5,857 bases of DNA from an uncultured Clostridia bacterium. Lineage in GTDB: Bacteria; Bacillota; Clostridia; Oscillospirales; Acutalibacteraceae. The position numbers and the translations under genes were made by a program. Positions 1-5,195 of this stretch are shown piece by piece. Where the stretch lies: positions 1 to 5,857 of the forward strand of contig CAMBNE010000079.1 in the NCBI GenBank assembly GCA_945868935.1, read 5' to 3'. The notes under the pieces are model-generated. The model did no database searches. It saw only the letters and a list, made by a program, of their open reading frames with translations, and was not told where the DNA came from. Every line of letters starts with the position of its first letter. Position 1 is the stretch's first letter.

Positions 1-12
1 TCTCCACACTCC
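1..12 (-). promoter_or_regulatory. Possible ribosome binding site of a gene starting just left of the window
   Basis: Read on the minus strand, the last bases before the edge are GGAGTGTGGAGA, with two Shine-Dalgarno-like GGAG cores at 9-12 and 2-5. They sit at the end of the leader that would be made from the promoter at 82-110. A start codon would then be expected within about ten bases beyond position 1. The coding sequence itself is not in the window, so this is inference from position and motif. Confidence 0.4.
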
Positions 13-81
13 AAACTAATATAAATTTTGGTTTAGCTTACCGGAATTAATAACGGATAGAGTATTATTTCACTTTATATT

Positions 82-110
82 ATTTTATCCTATACAATCG
101 CTATAGTCAA
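82..110 (-). promoter_or_regulatory. Sigma-A-type promoter for the next, off-window gene
   Basis: The minus strand shows TTGACT (105-110), a 17-bp spacer and TAAAAT (82-87); each hexamer has one mismatch to the TTGACA/TATAAT consensus. It lies directly after the terminator of the lipoprotein gene, so it would start a new transcript at about position 75. The leader would run about 75 nt to the edge, ending in a Shine-Dalgarno-like sequence. Positions 1-120 contain no convincing reading frame, which fits an untranslated leader. Confidence 0.65.
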
Positions 111-120
111 TAAAAAAAGC

Positions 121-152
121 AAGAAAAAACGGCTGCCGTTTTCAGCAGCCGT
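121..152 (-). terminator. Intrinsic terminator of the lipoprotein gene
   Basis: On the minus strand ACGGCTGC (152-145) and GCAGCCGT (136-129) form a perfect 8-bp GC-rich stem with an 8-nt loop, followed at once by TTTTTCTT and further T-rich sequence. It starts 15 bases after the lipoprotein stop codon. This is a textbook rho-independent terminator. Confidence 0.9.
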
Positions 153-167
153 CTGAGTTTGCGTAAA

Positions 168-587
168 TTATTCTGTAGCCTTGTATTCAAGGTTTACAAT
201 ATTTTTACCGTCAGCGTTGTTTATGTTGATAATAACTGCTGCGTTTTCAATTCCTACTTCTTTCTTAATCTGATTAGCCATGTTCTCAAATGTAGAAGCT
301 AAAGAATCAAAAGCAGTTTCAAGCTGAGTCTTTACAGTTTCAAGAGTAGCGTCATCAATCTGAGTTTTGTAAGTAAAATCAAATACTAACTTTTCACCCT
401 CAGCCTTAACGTCGATATCGAGTATTGACTCGAATGAAGAAGTCATTGAGCTGATCTGCTCCTGAACGGTATCAGATTCAATGTAGCTTTTAAGCTTCTG
501 TTCGGGGGTTTCTCCGCAAGCAGTAAGACCGAATACGGTTGTTATTGCTACGAGAACTGCAACGATAGATAATGCGAGTTTTTTCAT
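168..587 (-). CDS. Small secreted lipoprotein (possibly DUF4854-type), function unknown
   Basis: This 139-aa protein begins with a lipoprotein signal peptide: KK at residues 2-3, a hydrophobic core at about 4-20 and the lipobox LTAC at 21-24. Cys24 would be lipidated and the mature part, about 116 aa, anchored on the outer face of the membrane. The mature part is acidic and probably helix-rich, with a hydrophobic/polar pattern from about 40 to 110 and a short strand-like end (VIININNADGKNIVNLEY). The layout resembles the small clostridial lipoproteins of the DUF4854 kind, but I assign that family only tentatively. The ATG at 587 is supported by GAGGAG (601-596) with an 8-nt spacer. It has its own strong promoter (644-672) and its own terminator, so it is probably monocistronic and well expressed. 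No catalytic motif is visible. Confidence 0.85.
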   Translation of the reverse strand: MKKLALSIVAVLVAITTVFGLTACGETPEQKLKSYIESDTVQEQISSMTSSFESILDIDVKAEGEKLVFDFTYKTQIDDATLETVKTQLETAFDSLASTFENMANQIKKEVGIENAAVIININNADGKNIVNLEYKATE

Positions 588-618
588 TGTTCTGTCTCCT
601 CAAAATAAATATAAGATT

Positions 619-637
619 GAAATATTTTTCATATTTC
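619..637 (-). promoter_or_regulatory. 5'-terminal leader hairpin of the lipoprotein mRNA
   Basis: In the minus-strand transcript GAAATAT (637-631) and ATATTTC (625-619) form a perfect 7-bp stem with a 5-nt loop. The first stem base coincides with the start site predicted from the promoter at 644-672 (about 637). A hairpin at the very 5' end often stabilises mRNA in Firmicutes. The repeat is directly visible; the stabilising role is inference, and the stem is AT-rich, so it may be weak. Confidence 0.4.
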
Positions 638-643
638 TGCATA

Positions 644-672
644 ATTATAATCCCACTTGCAAAATTTGTCAA
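644..672 (-). promoter_or_regulatory. Perfect-consensus sigma-A promoter of the lipoprotein gene
   Basis: The minus strand carries an exact TTGACA (672-667), a 17-bp spacer and an exact TATAAT (649-644). The predicted start is a G at about 637, giving a leader of about 50 nt before the ATG at 587. There is no clear terminator between the upstream M23 gene (stop at 718) and this promoter, so some read-through is possible, but this promoter alone should drive strong expression. Confidence 0.9.
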
Positions 673-717
673 TATCAGAACAATATTTCTTAAGTTTTGT
701 ACATTTATTTGCAATTT

Positions 718-1698
718 TTATTTTTCATTGTATTTAAATTGCCTTGTGAATTCCTTGGTTTCACTGTTGCGCAAAACTGCGCTCTGATGCTGTTCAAGTA
801 TGCTCGTGATTGCACTTACATCAATCCATATTTCGTTGTCGCTTTCCTTTTGCTTTTCGTTAAATACCAGCTCAAGTCCAATATGCAGATGGCTTTCTGT
901 TATGCCGTTTGTGTTTTCGGTGTCGCTGTAGCCTGTTCTTCCGACATAGCCGATTACATCTCCTGCCTTTACCGTATCGCCCTCTTTTAAGTTTTCGGCA
1001 AACGGTCTGTTTTGCCGCAGATGTGCGTAATACCAGTATCGCTTGCTGTCGTCTGAGCGTATTCCGATTCTCCAGCCGCCGTAGCGGTTCCAGCCCATAC
1101 ATTCAACTTTTCCCGATTCAACTGCAATTACGGGAGTTCCGACAGCCGCCATCATATCGTGACCGAGATGAGGTCGGGTATAGCCATAGGTCCTGAGTGC
1201 TCCGAAATCATCGTAGCAGGAGTAGGGAAAGGTCTTTGCAATCGGAGAAAACCAGCGTATACCGTACTTCTGCTCCATAACCTTATTGCCGCTGTCGTCC
1301 TCACGTTCTTCTTCAAAAGCGCCCACCATTCCGTTTAGTGCCGCACCGTAAGCCTCTTTATAGTAAGAATAGTATTGCATATCCTTTGTAAGGCTTTCTT
1401 CGCTTTCGCCGTCAGAAAGCTTTTGTGCAAATTCGGTCATATCCGAGTACTTATACTTTGTAAAATCACCGCCGTATTTTGCTCCGAGATAGGCAAGCAG
1501 AGTTATGAAATCAAGCTTGTTTTTTTCGCTCTGAGATGATATATCAAGGTCAACAGCCGCCTGCAAAGCTGATTTTGTAACGTTGAATTCAACATATTTT
1601 ATGTAGTTGCTGTCGGTTATGTCACGACCGCCGAAAAGCGTCATAAGTGAAATTGCAATCACCAGAACGCCCATAAACACACACAAAGCTCTTTTCAT
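718..1698 (-). CDS. Membrane-anchored M23 (LytM-like) cell-wall metallopeptidase
   Basis: The protein (326 aa from this start) has an N-terminal membrane anchor or uncleaved signal at about residues 3-23, an uncharacterised helical stretch at about 25-145, and a C-terminal M23 peptidase domain at about 150-300. The LytM signature is complete: H177-x3-D181 in HLGHD, H226 in YYAHL, and H270-x-H272 in HLHIGLEL. H177, D181 and H272 are the expected zinc ligands, with H226 and H270 catalytic, so an active peptidoglycan endopeptidase outside the cytoplasm is likely. This contrasts with degenerate M23 proteins such as some SpoIIQ. I prefer the ATG at 1698 because GGTGAT lies just upstream at anti-Shine-Dalgarno distance. 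An ATG at 1704 and a GTG at 1707 are alternatives, adding 2 or 3 residues. It appears to be a single-gene unit with a promoter at 1745-1771; no clear terminator follows. Its cleavage site and any link to sporulation cannot be read from sequence. Confidence 0.9.
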   Translation of the reverse strand: MKRALCVFMGVLVIAISLMTLFGGRDITDSNYIKYVEFNVTKSALQAAVDLDISSQSEKNKLDFITLLAYLGAKYGGDFTKYKYSDMTEFAQKLSDGESEESLTKDMQYYSYYKEAYGAALNGMVGAFEEEREDDSGNKVMEQKYGIRWFSPIAKTFPYSCYDDFGALRTYGYTRPHLGHDMMAAVGTPVIAVESGKVECMGWNRYGGWRIGIRSDDSKRYWYYAHLRQNRPFAENLKEGDTVKAGDVIGYVGRTGYSDTENTNGITESHLHIGLELVFNEKQKESDNEIWIDVSAITSILEQHQSAVLRNSETKEFTRQFKYNEK

Positions 1699-1722
1699 AC
1701 GCATCACCGAAAAACACTGTAG

Positions 1723-1744
1723 TCTGTCGGGACAGATTATCCCG
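1723..1744 (-). promoter_or_regulatory. Two overlapping dyads at the M23 gene's transcription start
   Basis: Two inverted repeats share bases here. TCTGTC (1723-1728) pairs with GACAGA (1731-1736) across a 2-bp gap, and CGGGA (1728-1732) pairs with TCCCG (1740-1744) across 7 bp. They occupy roughly -6 to +16 relative to the start predicted from the adjacent -10 element. Such a position suits a repressor operator or a short leader hairpin. The symmetry is plain to see; its role is inference. Confidence 0.35.
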
Positions 1745-1771
1745 ATATTAGCATAATATGATTTTCAGCAA
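1745..1771 (-). promoter_or_regulatory. Probable extended -10 promoter of the M23 gene
   Basis: On the minus strand the -10 candidate TAATAT (1750-1745) is preceded directly by TGC, giving the extended -10 form TG-N-TAATAT. A weak -35, TTGCTG (1771-1766), lies 15 bp upstream. The extended motif may make up for the poor -35. It is placed between the terminator of the preceding gene and the M23 start, where a promoter is needed. It is clearly weaker than the promoters at 644-672 and 2677-2704. Confidence 0.5.
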
Positions 1772-1795
1772 GGATTTAGAAGTTTTACACAAAGC

Positions 1796-1822
1796 AAAAA
1801 CGGACGGTGTTTGCCGTCCGTT
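1796..1822 (-). terminator. Intrinsic terminator of the 262-aa hypothetical gene
   Basis: On the minus strand AACGGACGG (1822-1814) and CCGTCCGTT (1807-1799) form a 9-bp stem with a 6-nt loop, followed by a run of five T (1800-1796, overlapping the stem base). It begins 12 bases after the stop codon of the hypothetical gene and separates it from the M23 transcript. Confidence 0.9.
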
Positions 1823-1834
1823 CAGTATGAAATA

Positions 1835-2623
1835 TTATTTTAGTAATTTACGTATGTAATCTCTGCCGAGCAGTCTTTTAAGCTCAAAATCTTTTTGGGT
1901 TTCGGCAAAAAAGCGGATATTGTTTTCGAGCATAGCCTCGGCAAAATGCGTGAGCCTGCCGTAATTTTCAAATAAGCTCTCAAGCTTTTGCTGTTCTGCG
2001 TCGTTAAGCTTTTCTTTAAGTTCTGCAATGTTGCCGTGCTTCATTTTATCATAAAGCAGAATTTTGTATGCGCTTATCAGATTCATAATCAGGGTGCCGC
2101 ATTGCTCGTTTCCCTTGTGCTTGAGATAATAATAAGCAAGATTTGTAAAGTCCATATTCGGGAATTCACCGTAAATGTTTGAAAACTCGTTGTTCTTGCC
2201 TGCATATTCAATCAGCAGATTGCAGTTGTAAACCATTCTCTTAGCGTAGTCCTCAACAGAGCTGTAGAAAAACAGCCTGTCATACTCCGATTTTAAAATG
2301 TCAAGGCATATTTCAAAAAAGCTTTCGGAATTATCCAATCCGCAGTCAACCGGTATGTTCAGACTGTCAGCAATCATTCTGAAAGTGTACAGACAATTTT
2401 TACTTCCCGAGATTGTATTATCGTCAACATAGAAGTCGGGCAGTACACGGTAAATTATATCAATATCTTCACCTTGCTGATTATGCGTTTCAATCAATTC
2501 CACATAGGAAAACAGGCCGTTTTTGTAACCTGCAAAACAGCCGCCGCACCATTTTATATCCTTGTCTGCAAAAAAGTTTTCAAATGTGCTTCTGAAAGCT
2601 TCAAAAACCTGTGTTGGAATCAT
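1835..2623 (-). CDS. Hypothetical soluble protein, 262 aa, family not recognised
   Basis: I do not recognise this protein. No signal peptide or membrane segment is visible, so it is probably cytoplasmic. Residues 1-90 look mixed alpha/beta; they include WCGGC at 25-29, a CxxC pair, and the strand-like stretch FSYVELIE followed by IDIIYRVLPDFYVDD. The rest, about 95-262, appears almost entirely helical, with a charged segment near 205-225 (AELKEKLNDAEQQKLESLF) and a basic C-terminus (RDYIRKLLK). I chose the ATG at 2623 because GGGAG (2637-2633) lies 9 nt upstream; an in-frame TTG at 2629 would leave only 3 nt. The gene has its own promoter (2677-2704), a dyad at the predicted start site and its own terminator, so it is a regulated single-gene unit. 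The conserved-looking composition and good signals make it a real gene; function cannot be stated. Confidence 0.8.
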   Translation of the reverse strand: MIPTQVFEAFRSTFENFFADKDIKWCGGCFAGYKNGLFSYVELIETHNQQGEDIDIIYRVLPDFYVDDNTISGSKNCLYTFRMIADSLNIPVDCGLDNSESFFEICLDILKSEYDRLFFYSSVEDYAKRMVYNCNLLIEYAGKNNEFSNIYGEFPNMDFTNLAYYYLKHKGNEQCGTLIMNLISAYKILLYDKMKHGNIAELKEKLNDAEQQKLESLFENYGRLTHFAEAMLENNIRFFAETQKDFELKRLLGRDYIRKLLK

Positions 2624-2656
2624 CGGCAAAAACTCCCGTCTGTTTTGTCGGATACT

Positions 2657-2674
2657 AATAACACTGCTGTTATT
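2657..2674 (-). promoter_or_regulatory. Operator-like dyad at the hypothetical gene's start site
   Basis: A perfect 7-bp inverted repeat, AATAACA (2657-2663) and TGTTATT (2668-2674), is separated by 4 bp. It begins 2 bp after the -10 hexamer and covers the predicted start at about 2670. An 18-bp symmetric site at this place is typical of an operator for a dimeric repressor. In RNA only part of the stem would be present if transcription starts at 2670, so DNA binding is the more likely reading. No adjacent regulator gene is visible. Confidence 0.45.
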
Positions 2675-2676
2675 TC

Positions 2677-2704
2677 ATTTTAAAGTAAATTGAATTTATG
2701 TCAA
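2677..2704 (-). promoter_or_regulatory. Sigma-A promoter of the 262-aa hypothetical gene
   Basis: The minus strand shows an exact TTGACA (2704-2699), a 16-bp spacer and TAAAAT (2682-2677), one mismatch from TATAAT. The predicted start is at about 2670, giving a leader of about 47 nt to the ATG at 2623. It lies between the DUF421 stop (2747) and the next gene and shows that the next gene is transcribed separately. Confidence 0.75.
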
Positions 2705-2746
2705 TAGCGTTTGCAAAAACGACGTGTTTTTTGACAAAAATGATTA

Positions 2747-3451
2747 TTATTCAAACGGGTCGTTGGTGTCACGCTTGTCGGAAATTTCATAGATTTTCAG
2801 GTTGTTGTCGCCGTCGCACACCGCAAGGAAAATATCCTTTTGCTTTAAGTCCTTGATTTTGAGCTGTCGGTTAAGCCAGTCGGTGTTGTTGCCTGTGCTT
2901 TTGAGGTTTTTCTCAAACACCTTGCCGTCCGAAATTACAACGACTTCGGGGCGTGTGCGGTTTACTCTGATTTTCATATCAAAAGGAGTGACGGGACTCT
3001 TGTTGCTTTTGACAAGTACCGATAGCTGACCGTTCTGCTCGAGGTAAGCCGTTTCAATGTCTTCAAGGCAGAAATATCCCTTGTTTCGCAGCATTGAAAG
3101 AAATTCGTTCATATCTATTTTTGCCGTCATAAGGTTTTTCTTGTAAATTTTGCCCCTGTCGTAAAGCACTATGGTTTTACCCGTAAAAAATCGCCTTAAA
3201 GCGATTGATTTCTGTGAAAGGTAGGAGAGCAGAATTACTACAGCCGCATAAATTATCAGCGCAATAAGGCAGTCGAAAAATTCATCAAAGCCGTTTGTTG
3301 CCATTTCGGCGGCGATTGAACCGATTGTGATTCCGTTGATGTAGTCAAACAAATTAAGGTTAGCCATCTGCTTGTTGCCGATTAGCTTTGACAGAATGAA
3401 TAAAACAAGCAGTGAAACAGGTGCGGTAATCAGCGCATGCCAAAAGTCCAT
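2747..3451 (-). CDS. DUF421 (YetF-like) membrane protein
   Basis: The 234-aa protein matches the DUF421/YetF layout. Hydrophobic segments lie at about residues 5-23, 37-50 and 58-78. The family's conserved stretch spans 21-51, with the motif around SKLIGNKQMANLNLFDYING followed by ITIGSIA. A cytoplasmic alpha/beta domain follows from about 88, with GKTIVLYDRGKI, then an FLSMLRNKGYF helix and an LEDIETAYLEQNGQLSVL segment. A second, similar C-terminal piece at about 175-225 has GKVFEKNL and DIFLAVCDGDNNLKIY. Family knowledge: DUF421 proteins are oligomeric membrane proteins of unclear function; some Bacillus members are linked to spore properties. The gene lies 66 bp after pyrD on the same strand and may be read through from it. 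GGAGG (3463-3459) with a 7-nt spacer supports the ATG at 3451, and an in-frame stop at 3472-3470 rules out a longer start. That whole initiation region is folded into a perfect inverted repeat, described separately. Confidence 0.88.
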   Translation of the reverse strand: MDFWHALITAPVSLLVLFILSKLIGNKQMANLNLFDYINGITIGSIAAEMATNGFDEFFDCLIALIIYAAVVILLSYLSQKSIALRRFFTGKTIVLYDRGKIYKKNLMTAKIDMNEFLSMLRNKGYFCLEDIETAYLEQNGQLSVLVKSNKSPVTPFDMKIRVNRTRPEVVVISDGKVFEKNLKSTGNNTDWLNRQLKIKDLKQKDIFLAVCDGDNNLKIYEISDKRDTNDPFE

Positions 3452-3484
3452 AATAATCCCTCCGAGAGATTATTATGGACTTTT
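3442..3484 (-). promoter_or_regulatory. Perfect 17-bp hairpin enclosing the DUF421 start codon
   Basis: AAAAGTCCATAATAATC (3442-3458) and GATTATTATGGACTTTT (3468-3484) are exact reverse complements separated by 9 bases. In the minus-strand mRNA the loop is UCUCGGAGG, which holds the Shine-Dalgarno. The 3' arm holds the 7-nt spacer, the AUG (3451-3449) and the first codons. Folding would expose the ribosome binding site but lock the start codon. The 3' arm ends in UUUU followed by GG, so weak termination of the pyrD transcript is a second possibility. The repeat is seen directly; regulation is inference. Confidence 0.75.
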
Positions 3485-3517
3485 ATTCGTCAAATATTCA
3501 TTGTTTATGCGAACCTG

Positions 3518-4429
3518 TTACCAAGGCTTGATAGTACCTGTCAGTTCAGTGATGCTCTTCAAGCCGTTTTCGTCAAGAAAACGGTTGATACCCTCGTTAA
3601 TTTTAATCGGTGCGTACGGGTCGGAAAAGAATACCGTTCCGATTTGCAGAGCAGACGCACCTGCAATCAGCATTTCAACAGCGTCCTGCCACGTTGAAAT
3701 TCCGCCCATACCGATTATCGGAATGTTAACGGCACTTGCAACCTGCCATACCATTCTCACAGCTACGGGGAATATTGCCGGACCGCTCATTCCGCCTGTG
3801 TTGTTGCGGATAATGGGACGGCGGGTGTTGATGTCAATTCTCATTCCCGTAAGTGTGTTTATCATTGAAATTGCGTCTGCGCCGCTTGATTCTGCCGACT
3901 TTGCGATTGAAACAATGTCGGTTACGTTGGGGCTTAGCTTAACGATAAGCGGCTTTGTGCAATGTCTGCGCACTGCGTCGGTGATTGCGCCGACAGACTC
4001 ACAGCTTGTTCCGAACTGAACACCGCCGCTCTTTACATTGGGGCAGGAAATGTTCATCTCAATCATATCAATGTCGGTGTCGCTGAGCTTTTCAGCCATT
4101 TCGCAGTATTCCTCGGGAGTATTGCCGGCAATATTTGCGATTACTACAGTGTTCTGCTGTTTAAGCCAAGGCAAGTCCTCTTTGATGAACACGTCAACAC
4201 CGGGATTCTGCAAGCCGACTGCGTTGAGCATACCCGACGGAGTTTCTGCAACTCTGGGAACAGGGTTGCCGTCACGGCGTTTGAGTGTGATTCCTTTGCA
4301 CGAAATTCCGCCGAGCTTTTCGAGCGGATAAAATTCACCGTATTCACGGCCGAAGCCGAAAGTGCCCGAAGCGGCAATCAGCGGATTGTTAAATTCTACT
4401 CCTGCAATTTTTACCGATAAATCAGCCAT
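3518..4429 (-). CDS. pyrD: Dihydroorotate dehydrogenase B, catalytic subunit
   Basis: This FMN enzyme oxidises dihydroorotate to orotate, the fourth step of de novo UMP synthesis, in the cytoplasm. The 303-aa length is normal for class 1B. The TIM-barrel motifs run in order: N-terminal SGTFGFG (21-27), SCKGITLK (43-50, with Lys45 near FMN), MLNAVGLQNPG (67-77), NISCPNVK (126-133) with Cys129 as the catalytic base that marks class 1, LIVKLSPN (161-168), NTLTG (191-195), GGMSGPAI (212-219), IGMGGI (239-244) and LQIGT (261-265). The ATG at 4429 shares one base with the pyrK stop (TAATG), and AGGAGG (4445-4440) inside pyrK supplies the ribosome binding site, so translation is coupled. Together with PyrK it forms the NAD-dependent heterotetramer. 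The C-terminus (TGTIKPW) looks complete. Nothing is missing. Confidence 0.97.
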   Translation of the reverse strand: MADLSVKIAGVEFNNPLIAASGTFGFGREYGEFYPLEKLGGISCKGITLKRRDGNPVPRVAETPSGMLNAVGLQNPGVDVFIKEDLPWLKQQNTVVIANIAGNTPEEYCEMAEKLSDTDIDMIEMNISCPNVKSGGVQFGTSCESVGAITDAVRRHCTKPLIVKLSPNVTDIVSIAKSAESSGADAISMINTLTGMRIDINTRRPIIRNNTGGMSGPAIFPVAVRMVWQVASAVNIPIIGMGGISTWQDAVEMLIAGASALQIGTVFFSDPYAPIKINEGINRFLDENGLKSITELTGTIKPW

Positions 4430-5181
4430 TAAAACACAACCTCCTCTGCATTGAATACGGGGCCGTTTTTGCAGACATGCTGCATAATCTCCTCACCGTT
4501 TTTTCTTACCTTTACGGCGCACACAAGGCAGGCGCCAATTCCGCAAGCCATTCTCTCCTCAAGAGAAATCTGACACGGCTTGTGGTTTTCTTTGCAAACT
4601 TCGGCAACAGCCTTGAGCATAGGAGTGGGGCCGCAGGCGCAAACCTCGTCAAATTCGTTTATTTTTTCTTTAAGAATATCGGTTACAAAGCCGTGAACTC
4701 CTGCACTTCCGTCGTCGGTTGCAAGCACAAGCTCTGCTCCTGCTTTTTTGAAATCGTCCTGTAAAATTACAAGCGACTTGTTGCGAAAGCCTGTTATTAC
4801 AAGCGGATTTTCAGTCTGCTTTGCGGTGTAGAGCATAGGCGGAACGCCGATTCCTCCGCCGATAAGGCAGTAACGCTTGCCTTTTTCAATTTTAAAGCCG
4901 TTGCCGAGAGGAGCAAGAATATCAACATCAGTGCCCTCTTTCATTTCGGACATCAGTCTTGTGCCCTCGCCCTTGACCTGATAGACAAGTCTTAACACTC
5001 CGTTTTCGCTGTCGCATACCGAAATCGGACGGCGCAGAGTTTTTGACGGCACATAAACGTGGGCAAACTGACCGCATTTTGCAAGCGAAGCAAGCTCATC
5101 GTTTTTTACCCTCATATCAAAAATACCCTCAGCAATTTCTTCATTTGAAATCAGCTGAAACTTCTGAACATCGTACTTCAT
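4429..5181 (-). CDS. pyrK: Dihydroorotate dehydrogenase B, electron transfer subunit
   Basis: PyrK passes electrons from dihydroorotate, via PyrD's FMN, through a [2Fe-2S] cluster and FAD to NAD+. The 250-aa protein shows the ferredoxin-reductase order. A beta-barrel FAD domain carries RPISVCD (51-57). An NAD-binding domain carries GGGIGVPPMLY (108-118) and CGPTPML (183-189). The C-terminal cluster motif is Cys213-x4-Cys218-x2-Cys221-x15-Cys237, in CGIGACLVC and HVC. All four cluster ligands are present. Length is typical. The ATG at 5181 follows AGGAG (5196-5192) and AAGGG. This Shine-Dalgarno overlaps the stop codon of the upstream transglutaminase-like gene, with a 14-bp gap between genes. 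pyrK-pyrD is the usual clostridial order; the gene in front of it is not a usual pyr gene. Confidence 0.97.
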   Translation of the reverse strand: MKYDVQKFQLISNEEIAEGIFDMRVKNDELASLAKCGQFAHVYVPSKTLRRPISVCDSENGVLRLVYQVKGEGTRLMSEMKEGTDVDILAPLGNGFKIEKGKRYCLIGGGIGVPPMLYTAKQTENPLVITGFRNKSLVILQDDFKKAGAELVLATDDGSAGVHGFVTDILKEKINEFDEVCACGPTPMLKAVAEVCKENHKPCQISLEERMACGIGACLVCAVKVRKNGEEIMQHVCKNGPVFNAEEVVF

Positions 5182-5195
5182 TTTATCCCTTCTCC

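Noticed and set aside
11..31. CCAAA/TTTGG repeat near the left-edge ribosome binding site
   Set aside because: Only 5 bp of pairing with an 11-nt AT-rich loop; expected by chance, and the gene it might control is outside the window.
673..717. Possible terminator after the M23 gene
   Set aside because: Only a short AT-only repeat (AATAT/ATATT) next to the -35 is visible; there is no GC stem or T-tract.
2537..2551. WCGGC in the hypothetical protein as a thioredoxin active site
   Set aside because: The surrounding sequence lacks the thioredoxin strand before the motif and the cis-proline region after it; only the CxxC pair is shared.
2705..2746. Possible terminator after the DUF421 gene (AAAAAC/GTTTTT pairs)
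   Set aside because: The stem is almost all A-T, and no T-run follows it beyond the stem, so it is not convincing as an intrinsic terminator.
3485..3517. Promoter for the DUF421 gene based on TTGACG just upstream of the hairpin
   Set aside because: No -10 hexamer lies at 15-19 bp; the nearest TATAAT-like bases are too close and inside the inverted repeat.
3372..4019. Plus-strand open frame of 215 codons opposite pyrD
   Set aside because: It is antisense to a clearly conserved enzyme, has no good ribosome binding site or recognisable domain, and comes from the codon bias of the real gene on the other strand.
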